Origin: Gammaproteobacteria bacterium
Lineage (GTDB): Bacteria; Pseudomonadota; Gammaproteobacteria; Pseudomonadales; Porticoccaceae
DNA length: 64,000 nucleotides
Assembly (NCBI GenBank): GCA_016191205.1
Contig: JACPPB010000001.1
Coordinates: 1-64,000 of the forward strand
Direction of reading: 5' to 3'
A program made the position numbers and the translations under genes. The notes below the pieces were generated by a model, which saw only the letters and a list, made by a program, of their open reading frames with translations, was not told where the DNA came from and searched no databases. Positions 50,477 through 58,946 of the stretch are shown in pieces (position 1 is the stretch's first letter; each line of letters opens with the position of its first letter).

Positions 50477-51512
50477 AAGCCGGTCTCCGCTGAGCTGGCT
50501 GTGCCGGGGCGCGTGGCTCGGCGTATGCGTCCTGCTGCTCACGGGTTGCGACCGCCGCCCGCGGGAAATCGCGTTTTCGGGCACTGCGTTCGCCACTTCA
50601 TACCAGGTCAAGATAGTGGATCCGGGTGCCGCCTTTTCGGCGGACATCGTGCCCGGCGCGGTGCAGGCGCTGCTCGACGAGCTCGACCTGACGCTCAGTA
50701 CCTACAAACCGGACTCGGAACTCAACCGCTTCAATCGTCAGCCGGTCGGCAAACCCTTTGTCGCGAGCGCGACCCTGTGGCAGATACTCGAAGTATCCAA
50801 ACGCATCCACGAACTTTCGGAAGGCGCTTTTGACCCGACGGTGCGGCCGCTGGTCGACCTGTGGGGATTCGGTCCCGTCGATACCGGCGACCGCATTCCG
50901 ACCGACGCCGAGATCGCCGCGCAGAAAAAGAAGCTGGGCTTCGACAAGATCGAGCTGAAGGCTGGCAATACGCTCGTGCGCCGCGCTGATGTCACCCTGG
51001 ATCTGTCGGCAATTGCCGAAGGTTACGCAGCGGATCGGATGGCGGCACTGCTGGAAAATCTGGGTGCCACCAATTACATGACGGGAATCGCCGGCGCCAT
51101 TCTGGTCGCGGGACGCAATCGCGACGGCCAGCCGTGGCGCATCGCGGTGGAGCGCCCGAACCAGAACCCGGGCGAAGTGGAGCAGGTGCTGCGGGCCAGC
51201 GACATCGGGCTCTCGACCTCCGGCGACTACCGCAATTATTTCGAGCGCGACGGCGTGCGCTACTCCCACGAAATCGATCCTCGTACCGGGCGACCCATCA
51301 CCAATAATCTGGCGTCCATCACGGTCTTTGCCGCGACGGCAGCCGAGGCCGACGCGCTGGCCACCGCGTTGATGGTGCTGGGACCGGAGCGCGCCCGGCG
51401 GTTTGGCGAGGCCAACGATCTGGCCCTGTTTCTGGTGACGCGGGAGCGCGACGGATTTGCCGAAAGCCATACCAGCCAGCTCAATCCCTATCTGAGCGAG
51501 CAGCGGCGATGA
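50469..51512 (+). CDS. apbE: FAD:protein FMN transferase ApbE
   Basis: ApbE attaches FMN from FAD to threonine in NqrB and NqrC. The 347-residue protein begins with a signal and lipobox (VCVLLLTGC), so it is a periplasmic lipoprotein. Typical parts are [55 protein letters not shown] and [11 protein letters not shown] with a metal-binding region [13 protein letters not shown]. The usual GGE segment is replaced by IAGAI, which deserves a check. GTG 50469 is the start. Its place after nqrF is conserved. Confidence 0.92.
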   Translation: MAESRSPLSWLCRGAWLGVCVLLLTGCDRRPREIAFSGTAFATSYQVKIVDPGAAFSADIVPGAVQALLDELDLTLSTYKPDSELNRFNRQPVGKPFVASATLWQILEVSKRIHELSEGAFDPTVRPLVDLWGFGPVDTGDRIPTDAEIAAQKKKLGFDKIELKAGNTLVRRADVTLDLSAIAEGYAADRMAALLENLGATNYMTGIAGAILVAGRNRDGQPWRIAVERPNQNPGEVEQVLRASDIGLSTSGDYRNYFERDGVRYSHEIDPRTGRPITNNLASITVFAATAAEADALATALMVLGPERARRFGEANDLALFLVTRERDGFAESHTSQLNPYLSEQRR

Positions 51513-51793
51513 TCGAATTCCTGCTTGCCCTGGGCATACTGATGCTGCTGATCGCCGGCATGTCGATCGGCGTGCTGATGGGGCGCAAGCCGATTGCCGG
51601 ATCCTGCGGCGGCATGGCGGCGCTCGGCATGGAAGTGGAGTGCGAAATCTGTGGTGGCGATACCACCAAGTGTGGCGAACCGGACGCCGGTTCGGATGCT
51701 CCGCGGCAGACCTTGGCGCATGACGCGGCGAAAGCCCTGCGCGAGTCGCAAGGCCAGCAGGTGGGTGTTGGTCAGGAGGTGACGCGGACCTGA
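51509..51793 (+). CDS. nqrM: Nqr maturation protein NqrM
   Basis: NqrM is a small membrane protein needed to assemble Nqr, probably by delivering iron to the NqrD/E centre. The 94-residue protein has one helix (FLLALGILMLLIAGMSIGVLMG) and the conserved cysteine set GSCGGMAALGMEVECEICGG followed by KC. The tail after residue 60 is variable. It overlaps the apbE stop by four bases and is the last gene of the operon. Confidence 0.88.
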   Translation: MIEFLLALGILMLLIAGMSIGVLMGRKPIAGSCGGMAALGMEVECEICGGDTTKCGEPDAGSDAPRQTLAHDAAKALRESQGQQVGVGQEVTRT

Positions 51794-51798
51794 ATTCA

Positions 51799-51814
51799 GG
51801 GGGCAAAAGCCCCT
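51799..51814. terminator. Hairpin between nqrM and a convergent gene
   Basis: GGGGGC and GCCCCT pair around an AAAA loop, between the end of nqrM and the end of the minus-strand gene at 51824. There is no T-tract. Confidence 0.4.
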
Positions 51815-51823
51815 GGCCCGACG

Positions 51824-52156
51824 CTAGTTGAGCGGTGCCGGTGTCGCGGTTCCCTTCAGCACCGTGTGCAGGACCAGATCGCGTTCAAAATAGACACGGT
51901 AGTTTTCGTAATCCCAGGACGAAATCGGGGGGTTGCCGACAGCGGGCTGTTGCGCCAGTGGTGCGCCGAAGCGCCGCTCGACTTCGGCTTTGGTGGTGCC
52001 CCGTTTGGGTACTTCCAGCACGCGCTTTTCAGCCGCCTGCTGCCCCACCGGAACCTGAATGACCTCGGCCGCGGCGGGCGCCGCGGGTACTGTCGTCGCA
52101 AGTACCGCGGCGCCAAGTGAAAGGGCAGCCAGAACAACACCAGTACATGTTTTCAT
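51824..52156 (-). CDS. Small exported protein of unknown function
   Basis: This 110-residue protein has a signal peptide (TCTGVVLAALSLGAAVLATTVPAAPAAA) with a likely cleavage near AAAEV. The mature part is about 80 residues. The segment RGTTKAEVERRFGAP resembles the BamE/OmlA-type motif, where a turn precedes a helix, and SSWDYENYRVYFERDLVLHTVL ends it. Similar short proteins lie near lolCDE in Pseudomonas relatives. Its function is not known. ATG 52156 begins a good signal peptide; the frame is open to 52237. Confidence 0.7.
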   Translation of the reverse strand: MKTCTGVVLAALSLGAAVLATTVPAAPAAAEVIQVPVGQQAAEKRVLEVPKRGTTKAEVERRFGAPLAQQPAVGNPPISSWDYENYRVYFERDLVLHTVLKGTATPAPLN

Positions 52157-52375
52157 GAAATTCCTGCCTCGGGGCGCCGATAGATGGTGATGGCGACCCT
52201 GATTATAGCTATCGGCGACCGCGGAAGTACAATCCACGCGGCGCGTTGCTGGACTTCGAAGTGACGAGGTTTCACGGAGTTACGCCAATGTTGTCATCGA
52301 ATTCGGAACTCGGCGGTGCGCGTCCCGGGATTTGCGTCACCAACGCCCGGACACCGTGCCCATGCTGAGGTGCCC

Positions 52376-53611
52376 GTGCTGAGCCGGGCGCGTCTCGCGC
52401 TCTTTGTCGGCCTGCGCTACGCCTTCGGCAACCGGGGGCAGGGCTATCTGTCGTTCGTGTCGGTATTTTCACTGGCGGCGATGACGCTCGGCGTCACCAT
52501 CCTGATTGTCGTGCTGTCGGTGATGAACGGATTTGACCGGGAAATCAAGACGCGCATGCTGGATGTGGTGCCCCAGGCCACGCTGTCCCGGCCCGAGGGG
52601 CTCGCGGATTGGGCGGCGCTCCGCGACCAGCTCGCCGTGCGCGCGGATATGACGGTGGCGCCCTATGTGGAAGGTCAGGCCCTGGTCGGCTTCGGACGCG
52701 GACAGGCGCCCGCGGTGGTGTACGGGCTGGAATCCGCCGGGCTCGCCGAACGCATCGGACCCCATATGGTGGCCGGCGCCGTGCAGGCGCTCGCTCCCGG
52801 CGAATTTGGCGTCGTGATCGGGCAGTTGCTGGCCCGCGAGCTGGGCGTGGTGCCCGGAGACAAGCTGCTGGTCACCTTGCCGGAGCTGTCCATAACGCCC
52901 GCCGGTGCGTTTCCGCGCGTGAAGCGGGTCACCCTGGTCGGGGTGTATCGCGTGGGCGGGCAGCTCGATAACGGTGTGGCGTTTCTTCACCTTGCGGACG
53001 CGCAAAAACTTTTTCGGCGCGGCGATCGCGTCGATGGCCTGCGTTTTACGCTGGCCGACCCCTATCGGCTGGAAGGCGTCGAAGCCCTGCGCGAACGCTA
53101 TCCGGAGTACCGGATTTCCACTTGGCAGGACGAGGCGAGCGATCTCTTTCACGCCCTGCGCATGGAGAAAACCGTGGTCGGGTTGCTGCTGTCGGTGATC
53201 GTCGGCGTGGCCGCCTTCAATATCGTCGCCGCGCTGGTGCTGATGGTGAACGAGAAGCGCTCCGCCATCGGCGTGTTGCGGAGTTACGGTGCAACCCGCG
53301 GCACCATTGCCGCGATTTTCAACGTGCAGGGCTGCGCGTTGGGTCTCACCGGCATCGCCCTGGGTGCCGTGCTGGGCGGCGCCCTGGCGCTTCAGCTCGC
53401 GGATCTGATCGCCTGGATCGAGGATCTGTTCGGTTTCCGTATCTTCGATCCGGAACTCTATTTCATCACCCGCCTGCCGTCGCAGTTGCAGGGGTCCGAT
53501 GTGGCCTGGGTGTGTGCCGGCGCCGGCGTCCTCACCCTGCTGGCTACCCTGTACCCCGCCTGGCGCGCGGGCCGTATTGATCCCGTGGAGGCGCTGCAAG
53601 GTGCGCATTGA
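52376..53611 (+). CDS. lolC: Lipoprotein-releasing ABC transporter permease LolC
   Basis: LolC with LolD and LolE extracts outer-membrane lipoproteins from the inner membrane and passes them to LolA. This 411-residue protein has four membrane helices in the standard layout: one at the N-terminus (FSLAAMTLGVTILIVVLSVMNGFDRE), a large periplasmic domain, and three near the C-terminus (VVGLLLSVIVGVAAFNIVAAL). SYGATRGTIAAIF is a coupling-helix region. GTG 52376 has GAGG five bases upstream. The stop overlaps lolD. Confidence 0.92.
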   Translation: MLSRARLALFVGLRYAFGNRGQGYLSFVSVFSLAAMTLGVTILIVVLSVMNGFDREIKTRMLDVVPQATLSRPEGLADWAALRDQLAVRADMTVAPYVEGQALVGFGRGQAPAVVYGLESAGLAERIGPHMVAGAVQALAPGEFGVVIGQLLARELGVVPGDKLLVTLPELSITPAGAFPRVKRVTLVGVYRVGGQLDNGVAFLHLADAQKLFRRGDRVDGLRFTLADPYRLEGVEALRERYPEYRISTWQDEASDLFHALRMEKTVVGLLLSVIVGVAAFNIVAALVLMVNEKRSAIGVLRSYGATRGTIAAIFNVQGCALGLTGIALGAVLGGALALQLADLIAWIEDLFGFRIFDPELYFITRLPSQLQGSDVAWVCAGAGVLTLLATLYPAWRAGRIDPVEALQGAH

Positions 53612-54347
53612 AAATCAGTCAGTTGCGGTGCTTAGTTGCAGTGAAGTGGGGAAAAGTTACTGGCAGGGCGCGCAGCAGGTACAGGTGTTGCGCGAGCTGG
53701 CGCTGGAGATAAAGGCCGGCGAAATGATCGGCATCATGGGCGCTTCCGGGTCCGGCAAATCGACGCTGCTCAATCTGCTGGGCGGCCTGGATCGTCCCGA
53801 CACCGGCCGCATCGAACTGCTCGGCCGCGATCTGGCCGCGCTGTCGGATCGGGAACTCGCCCGGGCGCGCAACCGCCATCTCGGTTTTGTGTACCAGTTT
53901 CACCACCTGCTGGGCGAGTTCAGCGCGGTCGAAAATGCCGCCATGCCGCTGCTGATCGCCGGGCTGGGGCGACGGGAAGCCTTCCGGTGCGCGACCGCGC
54001 TGCTCACCGCGGTGGGTCTTGCCGGGCGACTCCAGTACCGGCCCGCCCAGTTGTCCGGCGGCGAGCGGCAGCGCGTTGCGGTGGCGCGCGCGCTCGCCAA
54101 CCGGCCCGACTGTGTATTCATGGACGAGCCTACCGGCAATCTTGATCGCGGCAGCGCCGATCAGGTGGTGGCGCTGTTGCTGGATCTCAATCGCGAGCTG
54201 GGGATCAGTTTCGTCGTGGTCTCCCACGACGAGCGCGTGGCGGGGCGGATGCAGCGGGTGCTGATGCTGGAGGACGGCCGTCTGCTCGAAACGTCCCTCG
54301 GCGATTCCAGCCGCCATGATCCCGGCCGGCAAGGAGCTGGCGGCTGA
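53601..54347 (+). CDS. lolD: Lipoprotein-releasing ABC transporter ATPase LolD
   Basis: LolD powers the LolCDE extractor. The 248-residue ATPase has Walker [10 protein letters not shown], the signature [14 protein letters not shown], Walker [13 protein letters not shown], and the switch histidine in VVVSHD. Q-loop region FVYQFHHLL is typical of LolD. It starts at GTG 53601 inside the end of lolC and ends in TGATG shared with lolE, so all three genes are translationally coupled. Confidence 0.95.
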   Translation: MRIENQSVAVLSCSEVGKSYWQGAQQVQVLRELALEIKAGEMIGIMGASGSGKSTLLNLLGGLDRPDTGRIELLGRDLAALSDRELARARNRHLGFVYQFHHLLGEFSAVENAAMPLLIAGLGRREAFRCATALLTAVGLAGRLQYRPAQLSGGERQRVAVARALANRPDCVFMDEPTGNLDRGSADQVVALLLDLNRELGISFVVVSHDERVAGRMQRVLMLEDGRLLETSLGDSSRHDPGRQGAGG

Positions 54348-55555
54348 TGGCCAGCTATCCGCTCCTGATCGGCTGGCGGTTTTTCCGCGCCGGCAGCGGC
54401 AATCGCCTGGTGTCGTTCGTCTCCCTGCTGGCGGTCGCGGGGCTGGTGCTGGGCGTGGCACTGATGATTGTGGTGCTTGCGGTCATGAACGGATTCGACC
54501 GCGAAATGCGGACCCGGATCCTCGGTCTGGTGCCCCATGTGCAGCTGTCGCGCGACGGCGGCATCGCCGACTGGCAGACGCTGGCGCCCCGGCTGCTGGA
54601 AGACCCCGCCATCCTCAGTGCCACGCCCTTCGTGCGCCTCGGCGGCATGGTCAATTTTCACGGTCGGGTGGTCCCGGTGGAACTGCTCGGCGCCAGCGCC
54701 ACTGCCGGCAGCCGTTACGCGGCGCTCGGTCCACTCACGCAGGAAGACGGTCTGCTGCTCTCGCGCCGGATCGCGGATCGCCTGGGCGCGCAAGAGGGCG
54801 ACGCGCTGACGCTGTTCGTGGCGGGAAGCGACAGCGGTGGTCGCGGCGCCATGCCGGTGGCGCGGGCGTTCCGGGTGACCGGCATCTTCGCTACCCACAC
54901 CACGCTCGACAATGCCCTGGTGATAACCCGGCTGGAAACCGCCGCTGCGCTTGCGGGTCTGGATGGGCGCGTGCAGGGCTTGCAGCTGGAGCTGGTCGAT
55001 CCCTTCGCGGCGCGGGCGATGGCGTACCGGTTACTGGAAAAGTTGCCGGCGGGCTATCGCTTCACCGACTGGCTGCAAACCCACGGCAATCTTTACCAGG
55101 CCATCAACATGTCGCGCAGTCTGGTGGGCATGCTGGTGTTTGCGGTGATCGCGGTCGCCGTTTTCAACGTGGTGGCGCTGCTGGTGATGACGGTCGTCGA
55201 AAAACGTCCGGCCATCGCGATCCTGAAAACCCAGGGTGCGACGCGGAGCGGAATCATCGGCGTATTCATCACCCAGGGCAGCCTGATCGGTCTGCTCGGC
55301 GTCGGACTCGGCGTGTTGCTGGGCTGCCTCGGTGCCCTGGTGCTGGGCGATGCCGTGAACTGGCTGGAAAACCTGCTGGATTTCCGCTTCCTTAACGTGG
55401 CGGTCTATCCCATCGACTACATCCCGACGGATTTGCGGGCGGGGGACGTCCTGGCGGTGGCGCTGGTCGCCCTCGGTCTCAATTTTCTGGCGGCGTTGTA
55501 TCCGGCGTGGCGCGCGGCGGCGGTGCCGCCGGCCCAGGTGCTGCGTTACGAATAG
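54347..55555 (+). CDS. lolE: Lipoprotein-releasing ABC transporter permease LolE
   Basis: LolE is the partner permease that receives lipoprotein substrates. The 402-residue protein repeats the LolC layout: LLAVAGLVLGVALMIVVLAVMNGFDREM, a periplasmic domain, and three C-terminal helices. Presence of two different permeases with lolD between them matches the full LolCDE system of enteric bacteria and Pseudomonas, not the LolDF form. Its last 77 bases overlap a convergent gene on the minus strand. Confidence 0.93.
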   Translation: MASYPLLIGWRFFRAGSGNRLVSFVSLLAVAGLVLGVALMIVVLAVMNGFDREMRTRILGLVPHVQLSRDGGIADWQTLAPRLLEDPAILSATPFVRLGGMVNFHGRVVPVELLGASATAGSRYAALGPLTQEDGLLLSRRIADRLGAQEGDALTLFVAGSDSGGRGAMPVARAFRVTGIFATHTTLDNALVITRLETAAALAGLDGRVQGLQLELVDPFAARAMAYRLLEKLPAGYRFTDWLQTHGNLYQAINMSRSLVGMLVFAVIAVAVFNVVALLVMTVVEKRPAIAILKTQGATRSGIIGVFITQGSLIGLLGVGLGVLLGCLGALVLGDAVNWLENLLDFRFLNVAVYPIDYIPTDLRAGDVLAVALVALGLNFLAALYPAWRAAAVPPAQVLRYE

Positions 55556-56072
55556 CGTCGCCGCGCGCCGTTTTGCGCTGCTCCCAGCGGCGCACCGCCT
55601 GCCAGCGCCACAGGCCCCGGATCGCGGCGTAGCCCAGCAGACCGGCGCTGGCGCCGATCAGCAGGCTGCCGGTGAGCAGGGGCGGAATCAGGCTCGCGCC
55701 CTGAGTGCTCAGCCATTCCCAGGTGAATTGCGGGCTGAAGGAAGTCTCCGGCTTGCCCAGGATCAGCGTTCCGACCCGGTAGCAGAGTAATGTCAGCGGC
55801 GCGACGGTTACCGGATTGCTGACAAACACCAGCGCCAGGGTAAGCGGCAGGTTGCAACGCAACACCAGCGCGAGCAGCGCGGCGATGAGCAGATGTCCCG
55901 GCAGGGGGATGAATGCCGTGAACAGGCCAACGCCGAACGCCATGGAAACCGAACGTCGGTTGAGGTGAAAGAGGTCGGAATCCTTGAGTCCGAGTCCCAT
56001 CCAGCGCAGACGGCCGTCGCCGAGTACCGCGTGCATGTCGGGCAGTTTGCGTTTGAGGAAACGTCGCGGCAT
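55479..56072 (-). CDS. DUF2062 family membrane protein
   Basis: This 197-residue protein has the DUF2062 pattern: a short basic N-terminus (MPRRFLKRKL), then RRSVSMAFGVGLFTAFIPLPGHLLIAALLALVLRCNLPLTLALVFVSNPVT, and two more hydrophobic segments. Function is not known in any detail. The ATG at 56072 is the family start; the frame extends further upstream only as a shadow. Its 3' end overlaps lolE on the other strand, and the gene begins 77 bases before the murJ promoter. Confidence 0.83.
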   Translation of the reverse strand: MPRRFLKRKLPDMHAVLGDGRLRWMGLGLKDSDLFHLNRRSVSMAFGVGLFTAFIPLPGHLLIAALLALVLRCNLPLTLALVFVSNPVTVAPLTLLCYRVGTLILGKPETSFSPQFTWEWLSTQGASLIPPLLTGSLLIGASAGLLGYAAIRGLWRWQAVRRWEQRKTARGDAIRNAAPGPAAPPPRATPDTTPPEN

Positions 56073-56148
56073 GGCTGCGCTCCGGGACGGGGCCGGCATT
56101 ATCCCGAACTTGCCGGAGCGCGGCCAGCGCGCGGACGGTGCCTTTTTC

Positions 56149-56177
56149 TTGGCCGCCGGGACGGTGCTGGGTACACT
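56149..56177 (+). promoter_or_regulatory. Promoter of murJ
   Basis: TTGGCC (56149-56154) and TACACT (56172-56177) are 17 bp apart. Transcription would begin near 56184, about 20 bases before the TTG start chosen for murJ, and after the GTG at 56138, which is therefore unlikely. Confidence 0.6.
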
Positions 56178-56203
56178 GCGCGAAATTTCCCGGGCTCTCC
56201 CTG

Positions 56204-57802
56204 TTGCAAGCACCCGACCGCTCGACTCCGGCGCCGCCTTCGCGGCAGCGCGGCCTGCTCCGTTCCAGTCTGATCGTAGGCGCCATGACCGGGTTGTCGC
56301 GGGTCGCGGGGCTGCTCCGGGACATGGTGCTGGCCCGCACCATCGGTGCCGACGGGCTCGCCGATGCTTTTTTTGTCGCCTTCAAACTGCCCAATTTTTT
56401 GCGCCGGCTGTTTGCCGAAGGTGCCTTCAGTCAGGCTTTTGTGCCGATACTGGCGGAGTACCGGGAAAAGGGCACCCACGCGGCGGTGCAGGAGTTGCTG
56501 GATCGGGTCGCGGGCACACTGGGCGCGGCACTGCTGGCGCTCACGGTGCTGGCGACCCTGGGTGCGCCCGTGCTGGCGTGGGTGTTCGCGCCCGGGTTCG
56601 CGGCCGACCCCGCCAAATTTGCGGTCACCATCGAGCTTATCCGGATCACGTTTCCCTATCTGCTGTTCATCTCGATGGCCGGTTTGGCGGGCGGCATTCT
56701 CAACAGTTACGACCGCTTTGCGATTCCGGCTTTCACGCCGATCTGGCTGAACCTGTGCATGATCGCGGCGGCGCTGGCGGCGACACCCTGGTTCGCCCGC
56801 CCGGTCTATGCGCTGGCCTGGGGCGTGTTCGCGGCGGGTCTGGTGCAGTTGTTGTTCCAGCTGCCTTTTCTCGCGCAACTGCATCTGCTGCCGCGCCCGA
56901 AGCCGGGCTGGCACCACCCGGGTGTGCGGCGCATTCTCAAACTCATGGTGCCGGCGCTGTTCGGGGTCTCGGTCAGCCAGATCAACCTGCTGCTCGATAC
57001 CATCATCGCCTCCTTCCTGCCGGTGGGCAGCGTGTCTTGGCTGTATTACTCGGATCGTCTGGTGGAACTGCCGCTCGGCGTGTTTGCAGTGGCGGCGGCA
57101 ACCGTGATCCTGCCCCATCTGTCGCGCCTGCACAGTGGCGCCGATCCGGCCCGTTTCGCAACCACTTTGGACTGGGGGTTGCGCTTCGTCCTCCTGATTG
57201 CGGTGCCGGCCACCATTGCCTTGGTGGTGCTGGCCGAACCGCTGCTGACCGCCTTGTTCTACAACGGCGCGGCGATGGGGCGGCGCGATATCGCGATGGC
57301 CACGTTCAGCCTGCGCGCATTTTCCCTGGGGCTGGTGGCCTTCATGTGCATCAAGGTGCTCGCCTCCGGTTACTTCGCGCGCCAGGACACGCGCACGCCG
57401 GTTGCCATCGGCATCATCGCCATGGTCACCAACATGGGCCTGAACCTGGTGATGGCGCTGCCGCTGCATCACTACTTTCGCCTCGGTCATGCCGGGCTGG
57501 CGGGGGCGACCGCGCTCGCCGCCTGGGTGAACGCCGGTCTGCTGCTGCGTGGCTTGCTGCGCGCCGGCGTGTATCGGCCGGGGCGCGAGTGGTTGCGTTT
57601 CGGGGCGCTGCTGGGGATCGCCAATCTGGCGATGCTGCTGTGTCTGCTGGTGCTGCGCGATGCCTGGGGCGACTGGACGGCGCTCGCGTTCTGGTCCCGC
57701 GCGGGCGCGCTGGCGGTGACCTGTGGCGCGGCGCTCGGCGCCTATGTCGGTGCGCTGTTTGCCGGCGGCTTGCGGCTGCGCGATCTGCGCGAGGTAAGCT
57801 GA
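56204..57802 (+). CDS. murJ: Lipid II flippase MurJ
   Basis: MurJ flips the peptidoglycan precursor lipid II across the inner membrane. The 532-residue protein has about 14 membrane helices of the MOP superfamily. It starts with the conserved RGLLRSSLIVGAMTGLSRVAGLLRDM and FFVAFKLPNFLRRLFAEGAFSQAFVP, and contains SVSQINLLLDTIIASFL and VLASGYFARQDTRTPV. TTG 56204 is chosen because it follows the promoter; no ATG or GTG lies between it and the conserved block. It stands before ribF-ileS as in Pseudomonas. Confidence 0.9.
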   Translation: MQAPDRSTPAPPSRQRGLLRSSLIVGAMTGLSRVAGLLRDMVLARTIGADGLADAFFVAFKLPNFLRRLFAEGAFSQAFVPILAEYREKGTHAAVQELLDRVAGTLGAALLALTVLATLGAPVLAWVFAPGFAADPAKFAVTIELIRITFPYLLFISMAGLAGGILNSYDRFAIPAFTPIWLNLCMIAAALAATPWFARPVYALAWGVFAAGLVQLLFQLPFLAQLHLLPRPKPGWHHPGVRRILKLMVPALFGVSVSQINLLLDTIIASFLPVGSVSWLYYSDRLVELPLGVFAVAAATVILPHLSRLHSGADPARFATTLDWGLRFVLLIAVPATIALVVLAEPLLTALFYNGAAMGRRDIAMATFSLRAFSLGLVAFMCIKVLASGYFARQDTRTPVAIGIIAMVTNMGLNLVMALPLHHYFRLGHAGLAGATALAAWVNAGLLLRGLLRAGVYRPGREWLRFGALLGIANLAMLLCLLVLRDAWGDWTALAFWSRAGALAVTCGAALGAYVGALFAGGLRLRDLREVS

Positions 57803-57938
57803 GCCGCGTTTGCGGGCGCCGCCGGCGCGGGATCATTCCGCCGCGTTCCCGGGCCGGTATATACTCCGCGCTCGTTTTTGTCGAGCGCGGCACGGCAGGT
57901 GCGCGGTCGGAGCTGGCTCCGCGCAACCCTGGCCGAAA

Positions 57939-58946
57939 ATGCCCGCCAAACCCGTCCTCGCGAGTTGCACTGTGGTTATCAAGGCAAAGGATTTTCTGAT
58001 TCGGGGACTCCACAATCTGCGCCCGGAACACCGCGGCGCGGTGGCGACCCTGGGTTCGTTCGACGGCATTCATCTGGGCCATCAGGCGATTCTGGGGCAG
58101 CTCAAGGAGCGCGCGGCCTATTACCGCACCGCCTCGGTGGTGATGATGTTCGAGCCGCAGCCGCGCGAGTATTTTGCGCGCGAACAGGCACCGGCCCGGT
58201 TGATGCGCATTCGTGAAAAGGTGGAAGCGCTCGCGGGGACCGGTGTCAACCGGGTGTTCTGTCTCCAGTTCAATCGCGCCCTGCGCAGCCTGTCGGCGCA
58301 GGAATTCGTCGAGCGAGTGCTGGTGCGCGGACTCGGCATCAGGTGTCTGGTGGTGGGTGACGATTTTCATTTCGGGCGCGACCGCAGCGGCGACTACGAA
58401 ATGCTGGTGCGCATGGGCGCGCGCCACAGCTTCGAGGTGCTGGAAACCCACAGCATCCAGATGGGCGGGGAGCGCATCAGCAGCACCCGCATCCGTCGCG
58501 AACTGGAACTGGGCAATTTCGCCGAGGCCGCCAAACTGCTCGGCAAGCCGTTCCGGATTTCCGGCCGCGTGGTGTACGGTCAGCGCCTCGGGCGCCAGTT
58601 GGGCGTGCCCACCGCGAACGTGAATCTGCACCGTTACCGCGCGCCGTTGCAGGGCGTGTTTGCGGTGGAGGTGGCGCTCGACGGCGAGCGCGTTCCCGGT
58701 GTGGCGAATGTGGGCGTGCGGCCGACCGTGGGCGACCTGATCAAACCGGTGCTCGAAGTGCATCTGCTCGACTGGAACGGCGACATCTACGGCCGCCGCA
58801 TCCATGTGGAGTTCAAACACAAATTGCGGGAAGAAACGAAATTTTCCTCCATCGATGAATTGGTGACCCAGATTCAGGCCGACATCGCCGCCGCGCGGCG
58901 CTATTTCGCTGCATCCCACGGGTCCGAACCAGCGGCAGCGGTATGA
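57939..58946 (+). CDS. ribF: Bifunctional riboflavin kinase/FMN adenylyltransferase
   Basis: RibF makes FMN and FAD from riboflavin. The N-terminal adenylyltransferase domain has [16 protein letters not shown] with the HxGH nucleotide motif and SSTRIRREL. The C-terminal kinase domain has [20 protein letters not shown] and the catalytic [10 protein letters not shown] region. Length from ATG 57939 is 335 residues; GTG 57972 is another possible start. A TATACT at 57860-57865 may be the -10 of its promoter. The stop overlaps ileS by four bases. Flavins from this gene feed Nqr, ApbE and the LLM enzymes. Confidence 0.94.
   Translation: MPAKPVLASCTVVIKAKDFLIRGLHNLRPEHRGAVATLGSFDGIHLGHQAILGQLKERAAYYRTASVVMMFEPQPREYFAREQAPARLMRIREKVEALAGTGVNRVFCLQFNRALRSLSAQEFVERVLVRGLGIRCLVVGDDFHFGRDRSGDYEMLVRMGARHSFEVLETHSIQMGGERISSTRIRRELELGNFAEAAKLLGKPFRISGRVVYGQRLGRQLGVPTANVNLHRYRAPLQGVFAVEVALDGERVPGVANVGVRPTVGDLIKPVLEVHLLDWNGDIYGRRIHVEFKHKLREETKFSSIDELVTQIQADIAAARRYFAASHGSEPAAAV

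Noticed and set aside
48230-50647. 805-codon minus-strand frame opposite nqrD-nqrF
   Set aside because: Antisense shadow of conserved nqr genes; composition is not protein-like.
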